DNA of 64,000 bases from Thalassotalea sp. PS06 (GCF_007197775.1 NZ_CP041638.1:1736001-1800000), one strand, 5' to 3'; positions 8,184 to 18,362 are shown, numbered from the stretch's first letter. The notes: generated by a model not told the origin, from the letters alone. A program made the numbers and translations.

Positions 8184-8726
8184 ATGATGAATATCGATAC
8201 AAATATTGAGCAGATTGAATCTATTTTAAGCGAATACCAAGAGTTGATCGGCGAAGATTACACCGGCTATCGTAATCACGTTTATCGAATGGTACATTGT
8301 TGCCTGGCGCTTCAGGATATGAGCGACGATGAAAAGCGCAAGGTCTATATCGCCGCAGCCTTTCATGATATTGGCATCTGGATTGAAGATACGGTAGATT
8401 ACATCTCCCCATCGATACCGCCAGCGATGAAATATCTAGAGGAAAATGATTTGTCTGACTGGCAAGAAGAGATTCGCCTGATGATCAGCGAGCATCACAA
8501 AGTCAGGGAATATACGGACAAATCTTTGCCATTAGTCGAAGTATTTCGAAGAGGCGATCTGGTGGATTTTTCATTCGGATTATTTCGATTTGGTATTGAT
8601 AAAGCCTATTTTGAACAATTGAGAGAAACCTTTCCCAATGAAGATTTTCACAAGGGGCTTGCCAAACGTGCAGGCAAATGGTTTGTGAAACACCCACTCA
8701 ATCCTGCACCAATGATGAAATGGTAA
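8184..8726 (+). CDS. HD domain protein (putative phosphohydrolase)
   Basis: A 180-aa cytosolic protein with the metal-binding pattern of the HD superfamily. A His lies in YRNHVYRMVHC (near residue 29), the HD pair in AAAFHDIGIWIED (near residues 58-59) and further His residues in ISEHHKVREY. HD proteins are mostly metal-dependent phosphohydrolases, often acting on nucleotides. No substrate can be deduced. Two adjacent ATG codons (8184 and 8187) are possible starts. It is monocistronic and upstream of nhaA. Confidence 0.75.
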   Translation: MMNIDTNIEQIESILSEYQELIGEDYTGYRNHVYRMVHCCLALQDMSDDEKRKVYIAAAFHDIGIWIEDTVDYISPSIPPAMKYLEENDLSDWQEEIRLMISEHHKVREYTDKSLPLVEVFRRGDLVDFSFGLFRFGIDKAYFEQLRETFPNEDFHKGLAKRAGKWFVKHPLNPAPMMKW

Positions 8727-8851
8727 AGGCAAACCGGAAGCAGAATTGCTAGTCTGATGGGCTTAACGGCGAACTTTCCAGCTCGCAAATGTCAAACTAA
8801 ATAATTTAATTTGCACTAACAGAAGTAAGTAAAGGAGTTAACAAGTCAGGT

Positions 8852-10069
8852 ATGAATACATCACCGACAGAAACCAATAATCAGGACCAGGAAAATTTTA
8901 TACTGAGCTTTTTTAAGCTCGAATCTGCAGGCGGCATTATCCTGATGTTCGCTGCCGTATTAGCAATGATTTTTGCCAATACCGAACTAAGAGTTTATTA
9001 CGATCTTCTTTTGAGCACACCAGTGGCGGTTATCGTCGGACCATTGGAAGTTGCTAAACCTCTACTGCTTTGGATCAACGATGGTCTAATGGCAGTATTC
9101 TTCTTTTTAGTTGGCTTGGAACTCAAGCGCGAACTTATCGAGGGCGAACTAAGCGATCGCCGCAACATTATTCTTCCTGGCGTTGGTGCAATCGGTGGTA
9201 TGCTGGTTCCGGCGTTAGTCTATGTCTATTTCAACTATGACGACCCTATGTTACGTCAGGGCTGGGCGATTCCTGCCGCGACAGATATTGCATTTGCACT
9301 CGGGGTACTTAGCCTGTTGGGTTCAAGGGTGCCAAGCAGTGTAAAAGTGTTTTTAACCTCACTGGCTATTTTCGACGATATCGGTGCCATTATCATCATT
9401 GCTGCCTTCTATACCGACGATATATCCTTCGTCAGCCTGGTAGTTGTTGCTTGCTGTATTCCAATTCTTTATTTGCTTAACCGTAATAAAGTCGAAGCGC
9501 GAAGCTTATATATGATGGTTGGGATCATCATGTGGGTAGCGTTATTAAAATCTGGTGTGCACGCTACGTTATCTGGCGTACTGGTGGCGTTATTTATTCC
9601 AATGAAATCTTTAACTCGCAAGAATTTTTCACCGTTGAAAAGTCTGGAGCATGACTTACATTCGGTTGTTGCATTCTTTGTGCTACCGGTGTTTGCCTTT
9701 GCTAATGCAGGTATCAACCTTACCGGGGTTGGAACAGAGCAAATATTCCATAGCGTACCGGTAGGTATCGCGCTGGGTCTTTTTATCGGCAAGCAGGTTG
9801 GTATCTTTGGCTTGTGTTATCTGGCGATCAAAGCCGGTTGGACGCGTTTACCTGCCGGGATGAATTATACCGCGTTATACGGTACCGCCGCTTTGTGTGG
9901 TATTGGTTTTACCATGAGTTTGTTTATCGGTTCGTTGACCTTCGAAATGGGCGGTATGGATAAACTGTTTGACGAGCGAATCGGTATTATCGCCGGTTCT
10001 TTGATGTCGGGTATTGTCGGCTTCGTGTTGTTACGAATGGCTTTAAAACCAGAGCCGCAATCACAATAG
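8852..10069 (+). CDS. nhaA: Na+/H+ antiporter NhaA
   Basis: A 405-aa inner membrane antiporter with about twelve helices that exports sodium in exchange for protons. Visible family features are [17 protein letters not shown], the discontinuous helix IV segment [16 protein letters not shown] and the two ion-binding aspartates in [28 protein letters not shown] lies near the C terminus. The length is close to the E. coli protein. The ribosome site is AAAGGAG upstream of the ATG. A strong terminator and a MITE copy follow. It fits a marine organism dependent on sodium homeostasis. Confidence 0.95.
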   Translation: MNTSPTETNNQDQENFILSFFKLESAGGIILMFAAVLAMIFANTELRVYYDLLLSTPVAVIVGPLEVAKPLLLWINDGLMAVFFFLVGLELKRELIEGELSDRRNIILPGVGAIGGMLVPALVYVYFNYDDPMLRQGWAIPAATDIAFALGVLSLLGSRVPSSVKVFLTSLAIFDDIGAIIIIAAFYTDDISFVSLVVVACCIPILYLLNRNKVEARSLYMMVGIIMWVALLKSGVHATLSGVLVALFIPMKSLTRKNFSPLKSLEHDLHSVVAFFVLPVFAFANAGINLTGVGTEQIFHSVPVGIALGLFIGKQVGIFGLCYLAIKAGWTRLPAGMNYTALYGTAALCGIGFTMSLFIGSLTFEMGGMDKLFDERIGIIAGSLMSGIVGFVLLRMALKPEPQSQ

Positions 10070-10108
10070 TGAAAGCCCGAGAGCTAAATCCTAAAAGCTA
10101 ATATCACA

Positions 10109-10137
10109 AAAAGGGGCCCATTGAAGGCCCCTTTGTT
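10109..10137 (+). terminator. rho-independent terminator after nhaA
   Basis: A GC-rich stem AAAGGGGCC ... GGCCCCTTT followed by a T-rich tract lies about 40 bases past the nhaA stop. Confidence 0.85.
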
Positions 10138-10164
10138 TTTATGATGTTTAAGAATTGTTTTATA

Positions 10165-10423
10165 CCAATCACATTAAATTATTGCTCACTCAGTGAGAAT
10201 TTAAAGGCTTTTAGACAAGGCTTTGATTGCAGAGAATGGTTATTCCATTGTCAAAATCAGTAACGCAGGATAAACGCCTTTAAAACTCACCCGTAGGGAG
10301 TTTATCAGAGGCCCATTTACTGCCCTATATTTCATTAATATAGAATCACTATATCAATAAAATCTATGTTGTAACTGAACCCCTGCCCAAACTCTGAGTT
10401 GTGCACAAACTTAGTGTGATTGG
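10165..10423 (+). mobile_element. 259-bp MITE-like element, copy 3
   Basis: Same orientation and length as copy 1: CCAATCACATTAA to TTAGTGTGATTGG, with TA at 10163-10164 and 10424-10425. It sits between the nhaA terminator and the stop codon of the convergent alkaline phosphatase gene, which begins directly after the flanking TA. Any terminator of the phosphatase gene would have to lie inside or beyond the element. Confidence 0.88.
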
Positions 10424-10425
10424 TA

Positions 10426-11772
10426 TTAGTCTTGTCGATTTAACAAGTGAAAAATTTCTTTACCAATATCGGTGTTATCCTGATAACCGATAAACTTCTT
10501 AGCACCTGGACCCGTTGCATAAACCGGAACATCAACACCAGTGTGGCCACCGGTCGTCCATCCGGTAAATGTTTTTGCATCTAGTAGTTGTTTTAATGCA
10601 ACGTAGCTTTCTTTTGCATCGGACGCTTTGCTTAACTGGGAATACTCACTGCGACTTAATTCAAAGCCCAACAGCTCTTCAATACCGTCCTGCTGCAAAT
10701 CTTCTTCATGAATGCGTGTGGCAATAGTTTGCGGGCTGTTTTTCATATTTTCCAACCAACTACCATCCCATTTATATTCGCCTTTGCTGCCGATGCTGAC
10801 ACCACCAGTATTATGATCCGCCGTTAATACCACCAATGTGTCTTTGCTTTCCCGCGAGTAAGCTTCTAAAAACGTCATGGCTGCGGCTAAATCATCCATC
10901 TCACCCATGGCATATGCGATATCGTTACTGTGACCGGCCCAGTCAACCTGACTGGCTTCTATGACCAGCAGGAAACCCTTATCATCGTTTTCAAGCTGTT
11001 TAATCGCTGACTTACTCATTTTCATCAATGGCGTTTCTATTTCAGAATCCAATAGCGGCGGCAGGGCAACGTCTGCAAGCAAGCCTATGACATTGGTCTG
11101 GCTTCCCGGCTTTAACGTTTTTAAACCGTTGAAACTATCGATGTATTGATAACCGGCTCCCTGAAACTGCTTCACTAAATCTCTGTCAGAGCGTTTAAAG
11201 TATTTAACGCCACCACCAATAATGACATCGGCAACCAGCTTACCTTCGGCGCGGTTATCGTAAAAGTCATCGGCTATTTCATCATAGTTGCGACGACTTT
11301 CATTTTTGGCAATGTAAGAGGCTGGAGTGGCATGGACGATATGTGATGTAGACACTAAACCTGTGCGCATCCCTTTAATTTTGGCGTACTCCAGAACCGT
11401 TAATAATGGCTCTTTATTGATATCAACACCTATTGCGCCATTATAGGTTTTCACGCCAGTGGCTAAAGCTGTGGCGCTGGCGGCTGAATCGGTTACATAG
11501 CCGGATGATTTGTGAGGGTAGGTAGCAGAGCTGCCGACGAGTAAGCGGTCAAATACTGTGGTTTCAACGATATTGGTTTCAGGATCATCTTTAAAGTTTC
11601 GGTACAACACCGGGTACACCGGGCCCATACCATCGGCAATAACCATGACCACGTTTTTTGGCAGTTCCCGGGCATCGTTTTCGCCGCTGTTTGTTTGAGC
11701 AGCATGCACTGACGTTGTTAGAATGCCGCTGAGTACCAGAGTTGATAGGGCGGCAAGTTTAAAAGCTTTCAT
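10426..11772 (-). CDS. alkaline phosphatase (PhoA superfamily)
   Basis: A periplasmic metal-dependent phosphomonoesterase of 448 aa with a signal peptide ending near SVHA (residue 24). Metal and catalytic motifs are VIADGMG (Asp near 47), VTDSAASATALATG with the nucleophilic Ser near 96, IEASQVDWAGHSND, LTADHNTGG and a late GHTGVDVPVYATGP. This is the two-zinc, one-magnesium PhoA layout. It lies 47 bases downstream of deoC on the same strand, at the end of the nucleoside catabolism run. It may therefore serve to release nucleosides from nucleotides, not only phosphate. The specific substrate is not known. Confidence 0.9.
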   Translation of the reverse strand: MKAFKLAALSTLVLSGILTTSVHAAQTNSGENDARELPKNVVMVIADGMGPVYPVLYRNFKDDPETNIVETTVFDRLLVGSSATYPHKSSGYVTDSAASATALATGVKTYNGAIGVDINKEPLLTVLEYAKIKGMRTGLVSTSHIVHATPASYIAKNESRRNYDEIADDFYDNRAEGKLVADVIIGGGVKYFKRSDRDLVKQFQGAGYQYIDSFNGLKTLKPGSQTNVIGLLADVALPPLLDSEIETPLMKMSKSAIKQLENDDKGFLLVIEASQVDWAGHSNDIAYAMGEMDDLAAAMTFLEAYSRESKDTLVVLTADHNTGGVSIGSKGEYKWDGSWLENMKNSPQTIATRIHEEDLQQDGIEELLGFELSRSEYSQLSKASDAKESYVALKQLLDAKTFTGWTTGGHTGVDVPVYATGPGAKKFIGYQDNTDIGKEIFHLLNRQD

Positions 11773-11819
11773 AAGATTCCCTGATGTATATTTTCTGTTA
11801 TTGGTATTAGTTACCGCTA

Positions 11820-12584
11820 TTAATAATCGGTTTCGTTGGCCTGGGCGCTGAATCCGAGTTCTGATAGGAGATTTACCAGCAGGCCGCTAGCGCCGAATCG
11901 AAACGTTTCTTTGCTAAGATAGCCACTGCCCAGCATATTCGCCGCAAGTTCCATGTAGCTGATGGCATCATCTAAGGTGCGAACCCCACCGGCGGCTTTA
12001 AACCCTATTTTAGGGTTTAACACTGAGATCACCTCCAACATGGTTGTCGCTGCTGGTAATGTCGCGTTGATGTCTACTTTACCCGTTGAGGTTTTAATAA
12101 AATCTGCGCCGCCATTAATGGCGACTTCACTGGCTTTGCGAATTAAATCGGTTTCTTTTAATACCCCGGATTCAATAATGACTTTTAGTAACACCTCGTC
12201 ACCACAGGCGGCTTTTACCTGTTCAACCATCGCCTTAGGTGTATCCATATTGCCCTGCGTCAAAGCAATGTAGGGTAATACCAAATCAATTTCATCGGCG
12301 CCGTATTCGATAGCCTGATTAGTCTGGCTGACGACCATATCAATCTGGCCATTACCTGAAGGGAAGTTAACCACGGTCGCTACAGCGATGTTATCTTTGG
12401 CAAGCAGTTGCTTTGCCAGACTAATAAACTCTGGGTAAATACAAACCGCAGCGGTGTTACCAGCAAATGTCGTTGCCTGTTGGCAAAGCATTTCGATTTC
12501 CGAGTTGTTATCATCATCATTGAGACTGGTCAAATCCATTAATGAAATGGCTAGCTTTGCCGCATATTGACGATCTTCAAACAT
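11820..12584 (-). CDS. deoC: deoxyribose-phosphate aldolase DeoC
   Basis: Cleaves 2-deoxyribose-5-phosphate to acetaldehyde and glyceraldehyde-3-phosphate in the cytosol. At about 254 aa it is the usual length. The Schiff-base Lys is in ADFIKTSTGKV and the second Lys in GFKAAGGVRT. The N terminus has SLMDLTSLNDDD, close to the E. coli protein. I chose the ATG at 12584 because AAGGA lies at the right distance upstream and homologues start here. The frame could extend to 12623, but only through the end of nupC. The nupC stop lies 10 bases upstream, so the two form an operon. Confidence 0.94.
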   Translation of the reverse strand: MFEDRQYAAKLAISLMDLTSLNDDDNNSEIEMLCQQATTFAGNTAAVCIYPEFISLAKQLLAKDNIAVATVVNFPSGNGQIDMVVSQTNQAIEYGADEIDLVLPYIALTQGNMDTPKAMVEQVKAACGDEVLLKVIIESGVLKETDLIRKASEVAINGGADFIKTSTGKVDINATLPAATTMLEVISVLNPKIGFKAAGGVRTLDDAISYMELAANMLGSGYLSKETFRFGASGLLVNLLSELGFSAQANETDY

Positions 12585-12594
12585 TGAATTGTCC

Positions 12595-13842
12595 TTAGTT
12601 AAGGGAAATAAACACACCGGCAATGGCTGCGCTCATCAGGTTTGCTAAACTCGCTGCCAGTACCGCTTTTAGACCAAGCTTGGCGATGTCCGGACGTCGA
12701 TTAGGCGCAAGAGAACCGATACCACCGAGTAAGATGGCGATGGAAGACAGGTTGGCAAATCCACACAAGGCGAAAGTAATGATGGCTTGAGTACCTTCAG
12801 ACAAGCTATCTTTGTTGGCAATAAAATCCACATAAGCGACAAATTCATTAACGATGATTTTCTGGCCAAGGAAACTACCGGCGATATTGGCTTCCGACCA
12901 AGGCACACCAAGGATATACGCGACTGGCTGGAACAAATAACCAAGGATCAGTTGTAGTGACAGTTGATCGTAACCAAAGAAACTACCAACCCAGCCAAGT
13001 AAACCATTTAACAAGGCAATCAGGGCAACGAATGCGATAAGCATAGCGCCAACATTAAGCGCTAGTTGCAAACCTTTAGCGGCACCATTGGCGGCGGCAT
13101 CAATCACATTTACACTGTCATCATGCTGATCTTTGTGGGTTAGATCGTCTAAATCATTTTTCGGCTCTTCGGTTTCTGGCAATATTAATTTAGCCATCAA
13201 CAATCCACCCGGCGCCGCCATAAAGCTTGCGGCAATCAGGTATTTCAGCTCTACACCTAATCCTGCGTAGCCCGCTAATGTTGCCCCGGCTACGGAAGCC
13301 AGGCCACCAACCATAACCGCAAATAATTCCGAGCGGGTCATGGTGGGTAGAAATGGTTTAATGACCAATGGTGCTTCGGTTTGGCCGACAAAAATATTAG
13401 CCGTGGCGGAAAGGGACTCTGGACGAGACGTTTTCAGAAACTTCTGCAGGGCGCCACCGACAAGTTTTACCACTTTATCCATGATCCCAAGGTAATAAAG
13501 AACCGATATTAACGACGAGAAGAAGACAATAATGGGTAATACTCTAACCGCGAAGACAAAGCCGACGCCGTTTTCTAACATGGCGTCAGTGCCCAGGCCA
13601 CCGAACATAAAGTTAATGCCGTCTTTACCATAGCCAATAACATGATCGACGGTATTGGAAATGGATATCAGGGCATCTTTACCCCAAGGCACATAAAGTA
13701 CCAGGGCACCTAAAGTTATCTGGATAAACAGAGCACCCAACACGGTACGCCATTTTATGTGTTTTTTGTCCTGGCAGACCAGATAGGCGATTGCCAGTAA
13801 TATCAGGATGCCTGCTAATGCTCTTAAGGTTGTAAAGTCCAT
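12595..13842 (-). CDS. nupC: NupC-type concentrative nucleoside transporter
   Basis: A 415-aa inner membrane CNT-family symporter that imports nucleosides with sodium or protons. Family motifs are [17 protein letters not shown] in the first half, which lines the nucleoside site, and [20 protein letters not shown] in the second half. Hydrophobic helices run through the protein, and an acidic loop near residue 220 ([19 protein letters not shown]) separates the halves. It lies between udk and deoC on the minus strand, with a 15-base gap to udk upstream. The context supports nucleoside uptake for the Deo pathway. Confidence 0.9.
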   Translation of the reverse strand: MDFTTLRALAGILILLAIAYLVCQDKKHIKWRTVLGALFIQITLGALVLYVPWGKDALISISNTVDHVIGYGKDGINFMFGGLGTDAMLENGVGFVFAVRVLPIIVFFSSLISVLYYLGIMDKVVKLVGGALQKFLKTSRPESLSATANIFVGQTEAPLVIKPFLPTMTRSELFAVMVGGLASVAGATLAGYAGLGVELKYLIAASFMAAPGGLLMAKLILPETEEPKNDLDDLTHKDQHDDSVNVIDAAANGAAKGLQLALNVGAMLIAFVALIALLNGLLGWVGSFFGYDQLSLQLILGYLFQPVAYILGVPWSEANIAGSFLGQKIIVNEFVAYVDFIANKDSLSEGTQAIITFALCGFANLSSIAILLGGIGSLAPNRRPDIAKLGLKAVLAASLANLMSAAIAGVFISLN

Positions 13843-13857
13843 GGTTTATCTTTTCTC

Positions 13858-14532
13858 TTAGTTTTCCTTTACCAGTTCACGTATTTTCGCCTTGATTAAC
13901 TCAAGCGCCCGGCGGTTTCTACCACCTCGGGTAATGACGATATCTGCGTGGTTTCTGGATGGTTCAATGTATTGAAAATACATGGGGCGAACCGTTAAGT
14001 GATATTGATCGTGAACGGAAGAAAAATCCCGTCCCCGTTCCTGTAAATCTCGTTTGATACGTCTTAACAGACAAATGTCTAGCGGCGTATCCATATATAT
14101 ATTGATGTCGAATCGTTGCCGCAATTCAGCGCAGGTAAACAACATGATCCCTTCAACAAGTACAACTTTTGCCGGTTTGATTTGAATGGTTTCATCTTTG
14201 TTGCGGGTATGTTCTTTATAGTCGTATACCGGAACCTGAATTTCATTGCCCTGGCTTAATTGCGTTAGGTGCTCTCTTAACAGGTCATGTTCAAATGCGG
14301 CAGGGTGGTCGTAATTGGTTTTAATGCGCTCTTCGAAGGGAAGGTGATCTTGGCATCGATAATAGGAATCTTCATTGATGATGGTCATACTGTCGGCGCC
14401 CAGCTCACCAATCAACTCGTTGTAGATAGTTTTCGCAAACAGAGATTTTCCGGATGCAGAGGCTCCGACAATAGCAATGATTGTGAGATGATTAATAGAC
14501 AAAATACGACAGCAATCTGAAAATTGATGCAA
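13858..14532 (-). CDS. udk: uridine/cytidine kinase
   Basis: Phosphorylates uridine and cytidine to the monophosphates for pyrimidine salvage. The P-loop is VGASASGKS near residues 23-31. Other family segments are NEDSYY, TNYDHPAAFEHDLL, VPVYDYKEHTR and DTPLDICLLRRIKRD. The protein is 224 aa from the ATG at 14532, about ten residues longer at the N terminus than the E. coli enzyme. A TTG eleven codons in is an alternative, and neither has a clear ribosome site. It is the first gene of the minus-strand run udk-nupC-deoC-phosphatase and diverges from deoB. Confidence 0.92.
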   Translation of the reverse strand: MHQFSDCCRILSINHLTIIAIVGASASGKSLFAKTIYNELIGELGADSMTIINEDSYYRCQDHLPFEERIKTNYDHPAAFEHDLLREHLTQLSQGNEIQVPVYDYKEHTRNKDETIQIKPAKVVLVEGIMLFTCAELRQRFDINIYMDTPLDICLLRRIKRDLQERGRDFSSVHDQYHLTVRPMYFQYIEPSRNHADIVITRGGRNRRALELIKAKIRELVKEN

Positions 14533-14729
14533 ATAGTATCGCTTATTTTGCCCTAAAAACTAGCAAAATGTTAATAAATTATAGGGTTAGACAAGGATTA
14601 ATTAACATTTTTTCGCCTTTGCCTGGCTGTTTGTATATTTCCTAATCGTTTACCAGCGCCAAGGCTTACAATGATCAACCATTAACATTACTATACTCAC
14701 TATATTGTGTTGTTTATCTGGAAATTATT
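14529..14729. promoter_or_regulatory. divergent udk/deoB control region with repeated AATGTTAAT sites
   Basis: The region between udk and deoB holds AATGTTAAT at 14567-14575 and its inverse ATTAACATT at 14601-14609 and 14681-14689. The second lies in a longer ATTAATTAACATT that recurs at 18699-18711 upstream of the lipoprotein/MbnH/MbnP cassette. A GCAAATA / TATTTTGC inverted pair (14529-14551) overlaps the udk start. A TATACT (14692-14697) could be the deoB -10 box. Operators for a nucleoside regulator (CytR or DeoR type) are plausible but the motif is AT-rich and unproven. Confidence 0.45.
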
Positions 14730-15947
14730 ATGGCCCGTGCACTGATTATGGTTATTGATGGCTTTGGTATTGGCGCTGCGCCAGATGCCGAATCGTTTGG
14801 AGACATAGGTGCCAATACATTTGCCAACCTGGCAAAAGAGTTTTTGCAACAAGAAGGGCGTTCATTAGCCTTACCAAATCTTGGCGGTATGGGTTTATTT
14901 GAAGCCGCTAAGGCAGCGGGTGCTGAAGATTTGGCGGTACAATCGCAAGCGGCAACCTCAGGGGCATTTGGTTATGCAGCAGAGGTCTCATCGGGAAAGG
15001 ATACTCCCAGTGGTCATTGGGAAATGATGGGGGTTCCGGTGTTATTTGATTGGGGCTACTTCAGCGATAAAACCGATTCCTTCTCTAAGGAGTTACTAGA
15101 GCAGATTTCTATTCGTACGGGAATTGAAGGCGGTTTAGGCAATTGTCATGCCTCAGGTACCACCATTATTGCCGAGCTTGGCGAACAACATATGCAAACC
15201 GGGATCCCTATCCTTTATACCTCAGCCGATAGTGTGCTGCAGGTAGCGGCCCATGAGAAAACCTTTGGGTTAGATAATCTTTATCGTTATTGTGAGCAGG
15301 TACGGGAATTATTAAATGACTTGGATCTGAACATCGGCCGGGTAATCGCGCGTCCATTTATCGGTGATGATGCCAGTAATTTCCAGCGCACCGGTAATCG
15401 TCGTGACTATTCGATATTACCGCCAAGCCCGACGGTATTGGATCAACTGCATGATGCCGGTGGGACGGTGGTTAGTGTTGGTAAAATCGCCGATATCTTT
15501 GCCCATCAAGGCATTTCCAGAAAAATCAAAGCAACCGGTCTTGATCAGTTAGTCGACACGTCTTTGGTGGAATTTGAAAGCGCTATAGACAATACCTTGG
15601 TGTTCACCAATTTAGTTAATTTTGATCAGGACTACGGTCATCGTCGTGACCCGATAGGCTACGGTCAGGCACTCGAATATTTTGACAGTCGTTTACCTGA
15701 AATTTTTTCACGTTTAAATGATGACGATTTCCTGTTTTTGATTGCTGATCACGGCTGTGATCCCACCTGGCATGGAAGTGACCACACCCGAGAGTATGTG
15801 CCGATTCTGGCATGGGCGCCGAACATGCAACGTATTGATTTAGGTGAAAGAAAAACCTTTGCAGATTTGGGCGCCACTGTCGCTGACATTTTTGCTTTAC
15901 AGTCTCCCAAGTATGGAACTTCGTTTAAATCCCTGATAACGTCTTAA
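14730..15947 (+). CDS. deoB: phosphopentomutase DeoB
   Basis: Interconverts (deoxy)ribose-1-phosphate and -5-phosphate, linking nucleoside phosphorolysis to DeoC and the pentose pathway. At 405 aa it matches E. coli DeoB. Metal-binding motifs of the alkaline phosphatase superfamily are visible: MVIDGFGIGA at the N terminus, NCHASGTTII with the phosphorylated Thr region in the middle, and ADHGCDPTWHGSDHTREYVP near the C terminus. It is transcribed divergently from udk. A TonB receptor gene follows after 113 bases. Confidence 0.95.
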   Translation: MARALIMVIDGFGIGAAPDAESFGDIGANTFANLAKEFLQQEGRSLALPNLGGMGLFEAAKAAGAEDLAVQSQAATSGAFGYAAEVSSGKDTPSGHWEMMGVPVLFDWGYFSDKTDSFSKELLEQISIRTGIEGGLGNCHASGTTIIAELGEQHMQTGIPILYTSADSVLQVAAHEKTFGLDNLYRYCEQVRELLNDLDLNIGRVIARPFIGDDASNFQRTGNRRDYSILPPSPTVLDQLHDAGGTVVSVGKIADIFAHQGISRKIKATGLDQLVDTSLVEFESAIDNTLVFTNLVNFDQDYGHRRDPIGYGQALEYFDSRLPEIFSRLNDDDFLFLIADHGCDPTWHGSDHTREYVPILAWAPNMQRIDLGERKTFADLGATVADIFALQSPKYGTSFKSLITS

Positions 15948-16060
15948 AAAGTTAACGTTTTTACGAATATCGGTTATCATTTGTAACGGATTGTAAAGTC
16001 GTCAATCACCCGACATAAACAACAAAAAGCGGGTTACATATACGTCACAGGGAGACAAAC

Positions 16061-18343
16061 ATGAAAACCTTCAAACCAAATACTCTGGCTATGAGTATTA
16101 ATGGCGCGATTTTATCTGTTGCCGCGTTGGCAGCAAACCCAGTACTTGCAGAGGAGGAGGGTCAACAACTTGATTCTTCTAAGCTGGAAGTTATTGAAGT
16201 AACGGCTCGTAAAAGAACCGAGAACGTTCAGGAAGTACCGGTATCGGTAACCGCGGTACAAGGCGAACAGTTAGAAGCTATCTCTTCTGCTGCTATGGAT
16301 ATTCGCTTTTTAAATGCTCGTGTACCTAGCTTAAGTGTAGAGTCCTCGTTCGGACGTACATTCCCGCGTTTTTACATGCGTGGTTTAGGTAACAGCGATT
16401 TCGATCTAAATGCATCTCAACCAGTTTCCCTTGTTGTTGATGACGTTGTGCAAGAAAACCCAATTCTTAAAGGTTTCCCAGTATTTGATGTTGAGCGTGT
16501 TGAAGTTCTGGGCGGACCGCAAGGTACGTTATTCGGCCGTAACACACCAGCCGGTTTGGTGAAATTCGATTCCGTAAAACCATCTCAGGATTTCGACGGT
16601 TTCGTTTCTCTTTCCTACGGTAGCAAATCTACAAGTGATTTCAGAGCAGCCATTGGTGGCGGTTTAACGGATCGTTTGTCTGCCCGTATCTCGGTATTAC
16701 GTCAAGACCGTGATGATTACATCGACAACAAAGCACCAGGCTTTGAAGAAAACGATGTACTAGGTGGTTACACCGATCAAGCAGCTCGTATTCAGTTCTT
16801 GTATGAAGGTGATGACTGGACGGCGTTATTCAACTACCACATGCGTGATTTAGATGGTAAGCCAGTTACTTTTTACGCCAATGCTTTCGAACCAGGTTCT
16901 AGCAATTTAGGCGGTCCAGGTTGGGAAGGTCGTGATACCGTATTCCACGATTCTGCTTCTCGTGCTACGCAACAGGTTGAAACCGAAGGCGGTAGCTTAA
17001 AACTTGAGTTTGAATTAGGTGACTTCACCCTAACATCTGTATCCGGTTACGAGAGCGCAGAACTATTTTCTCGTGCTGACGTAGATGGTGGTTACGGTGC
17101 GGTTTACGCACAACCTATGGGTCCGGGTGTAATTACCCTTGACTCTGAAACTGCTGACGGCATTCCAGATCACGAGCAAATCACTCAGGAATTACGTCTA
17201 GCCAGTAACTTAGACGGCAAGTTCAACTACCAGGTTGGTTTGTTCTACTTCAACGAAGATCTAACCATCGAAAGTTTCGCATTTGATCCACTATTTAGTG
17301 GTGGCGCGCAAACCGGTTATGTAATTCAGGAACAGGAAACTACTGCCTGGGCGGTATTCGGTTCTTTTGATTACGATTTCACCGATGCAACGTCTGCAAC
17401 GTTTGGTATCCGTTATTCTGACGATGAAAAAGAATATTCAAACCAACGTACTATGTCTCCTCTTGCGTTCTTAGGTGCTCCGAATGAAGCCTCTGGTTCT
17501 GTGGATACTTCTGATGATTACGTAAGCTGGGATATCAGTGTTAGCCACAAGCTAACCGGTGATGTGAACCTATATGCACGAGTTGCTGATACGTTCCGCG
17601 CCCCAAGTATCCAGGGTCGTTCATTATTTGCTTTTGATGACGGCATTTCCGTTGCTGAAACTGAGTCAATCCTGTCTTACGAAGCTGGTGTGAAATCTAA
17701 CATCCTTGACGGTAGCGGTCGTTTAAATGCGTCTGTTTTCTACTACACCATGGATGACCAGCAATTAACGTCTGTTGGTGGCGATAGCAACACTGCGCGT
17801 CTACTTAACGCTGATGAAACGGTTGGTTACGGTTTTGAAGTTGATTCTGAATTCATGCTTACCGACAACTTTGCAATCACTGCAAGCGTAAGTTACAACA
17901 ACACGGAATTAAATGACGATTCATTGTCAGTTCCAGTGTGTGCTTTGTGTACAGTAACCGATCCGCTAAATGCTAATGGTCAGGCGATTGTTGATGGCAA
18001 CAGCCTTCCTCATGCTCCAGAGTGGATTTACACGTTCACAGCGCGTTACGCCATTGAAGTTGGTAGCGGTGAGCTATACGCCTACACCGATTGGTCATAT
18101 CGCGATGACATCAGCTTCTTCTTATATGAATCAGAAGAGTTTAATGGTAAGTCATTGCTAGAAGGCGGTGTTCGTACCGGTTATGCGTGGGAAACTGATG
18201 CTCAAGAGTATGACGTTTCTTTATTCGTAAGAAACTTAACCGACGAGCAACAAGCCATTGGTGCGGTTGACTTCACTAACAACACGGCAATTGTAAACGA
18301 AGAGCGCTTCGTTGGTGCTGAGTTCAAAGTTAGCTTTTTCTAA
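16061..18343 (+). CDS. TonB-dependent outer membrane receptor
   Basis: A 760-aa protein with a signal peptide (ending near VLAEEE, residue 31) and a TonB-box-like VIEVTARKR near residues 44-52. The plug domain follows to about residue 160 (VERVEVLGGPQGTLFGRNTPAGLV), then a 22-strand barrel ending in the terminal Phe of FKVSFF. It imports a ligand across the outer membrane using TonB energy. The ligand is not readable from sequence. Its position after deoB and among deo/add genes suggests nucleosides or nucleotides. It also lies upstream of the MbnH/MbnP cassette, so a copper- or redox-linked ligand is an alternative. The ribosome site GGGAGA precedes the ATG. Confidence 0.9.
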   Translation: MKTFKPNTLAMSINGAILSVAALAANPVLAEEEGQQLDSSKLEVIEVTARKRTENVQEVPVSVTAVQGEQLEAISSAAMDIRFLNARVPSLSVESSFGRTFPRFYMRGLGNSDFDLNASQPVSLVVDDVVQENPILKGFPVFDVERVEVLGGPQGTLFGRNTPAGLVKFDSVKPSQDFDGFVSLSYGSKSTSDFRAAIGGGLTDRLSARISVLRQDRDDYIDNKAPGFEENDVLGGYTDQAARIQFLYEGDDWTALFNYHMRDLDGKPVTFYANAFEPGSSNLGGPGWEGRDTVFHDSASRATQQVETEGGSLKLEFELGDFTLTSVSGYESAELFSRADVDGGYGAVYAQPMGPGVITLDSETADGIPDHEQITQELRLASNLDGKFNYQVGLFYFNEDLTIESFAFDPLFSGGAQTGYVIQEQETTAWAVFGSFDYDFTDATSATFGIRYSDDEKEYSNQRTMSPLAFLGAPNEASGSVDTSDDYVSWDISVSHKLTGDVNLYARVADTFRAPSIQGRSLFAFDDGISVAETESILSYEAGVKSNILDGSGRLNASVFYYTMDDQQLTSVGGDSNTARLLNADETVGYGFEVDSEFMLTDNFAITASVSYNNTELNDDSLSVPVCALCTVTDPLNANGQAIVDGNSLPHAPEWIYTFTARYAIEVGSGELYAYTDWSYRDDISFFLYESEEFNGKSLLEGGVRTGYAWETDAQEYDVSLFVRNLTDEQQAIGAVDFTNNTAIVNEERFVGAEFKVSFF

Positions 18344-18362
18344 CAACTAATTTTATTAGCAT

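Noticed and set aside
10424..10428. MITE insertion creating the alkaline phosphatase stop codon
   Set aside because: The stop triplet lies just outside the element and its TA flank, so the insertion abuts it but does not supply it.
15948..16060. Riboswitch in the TonB receptor leader
   Set aside because: I looked for cobalamin, TPP and purine riboswitch cores and saw none; only a weak GTCG/CCGAC stem is present.
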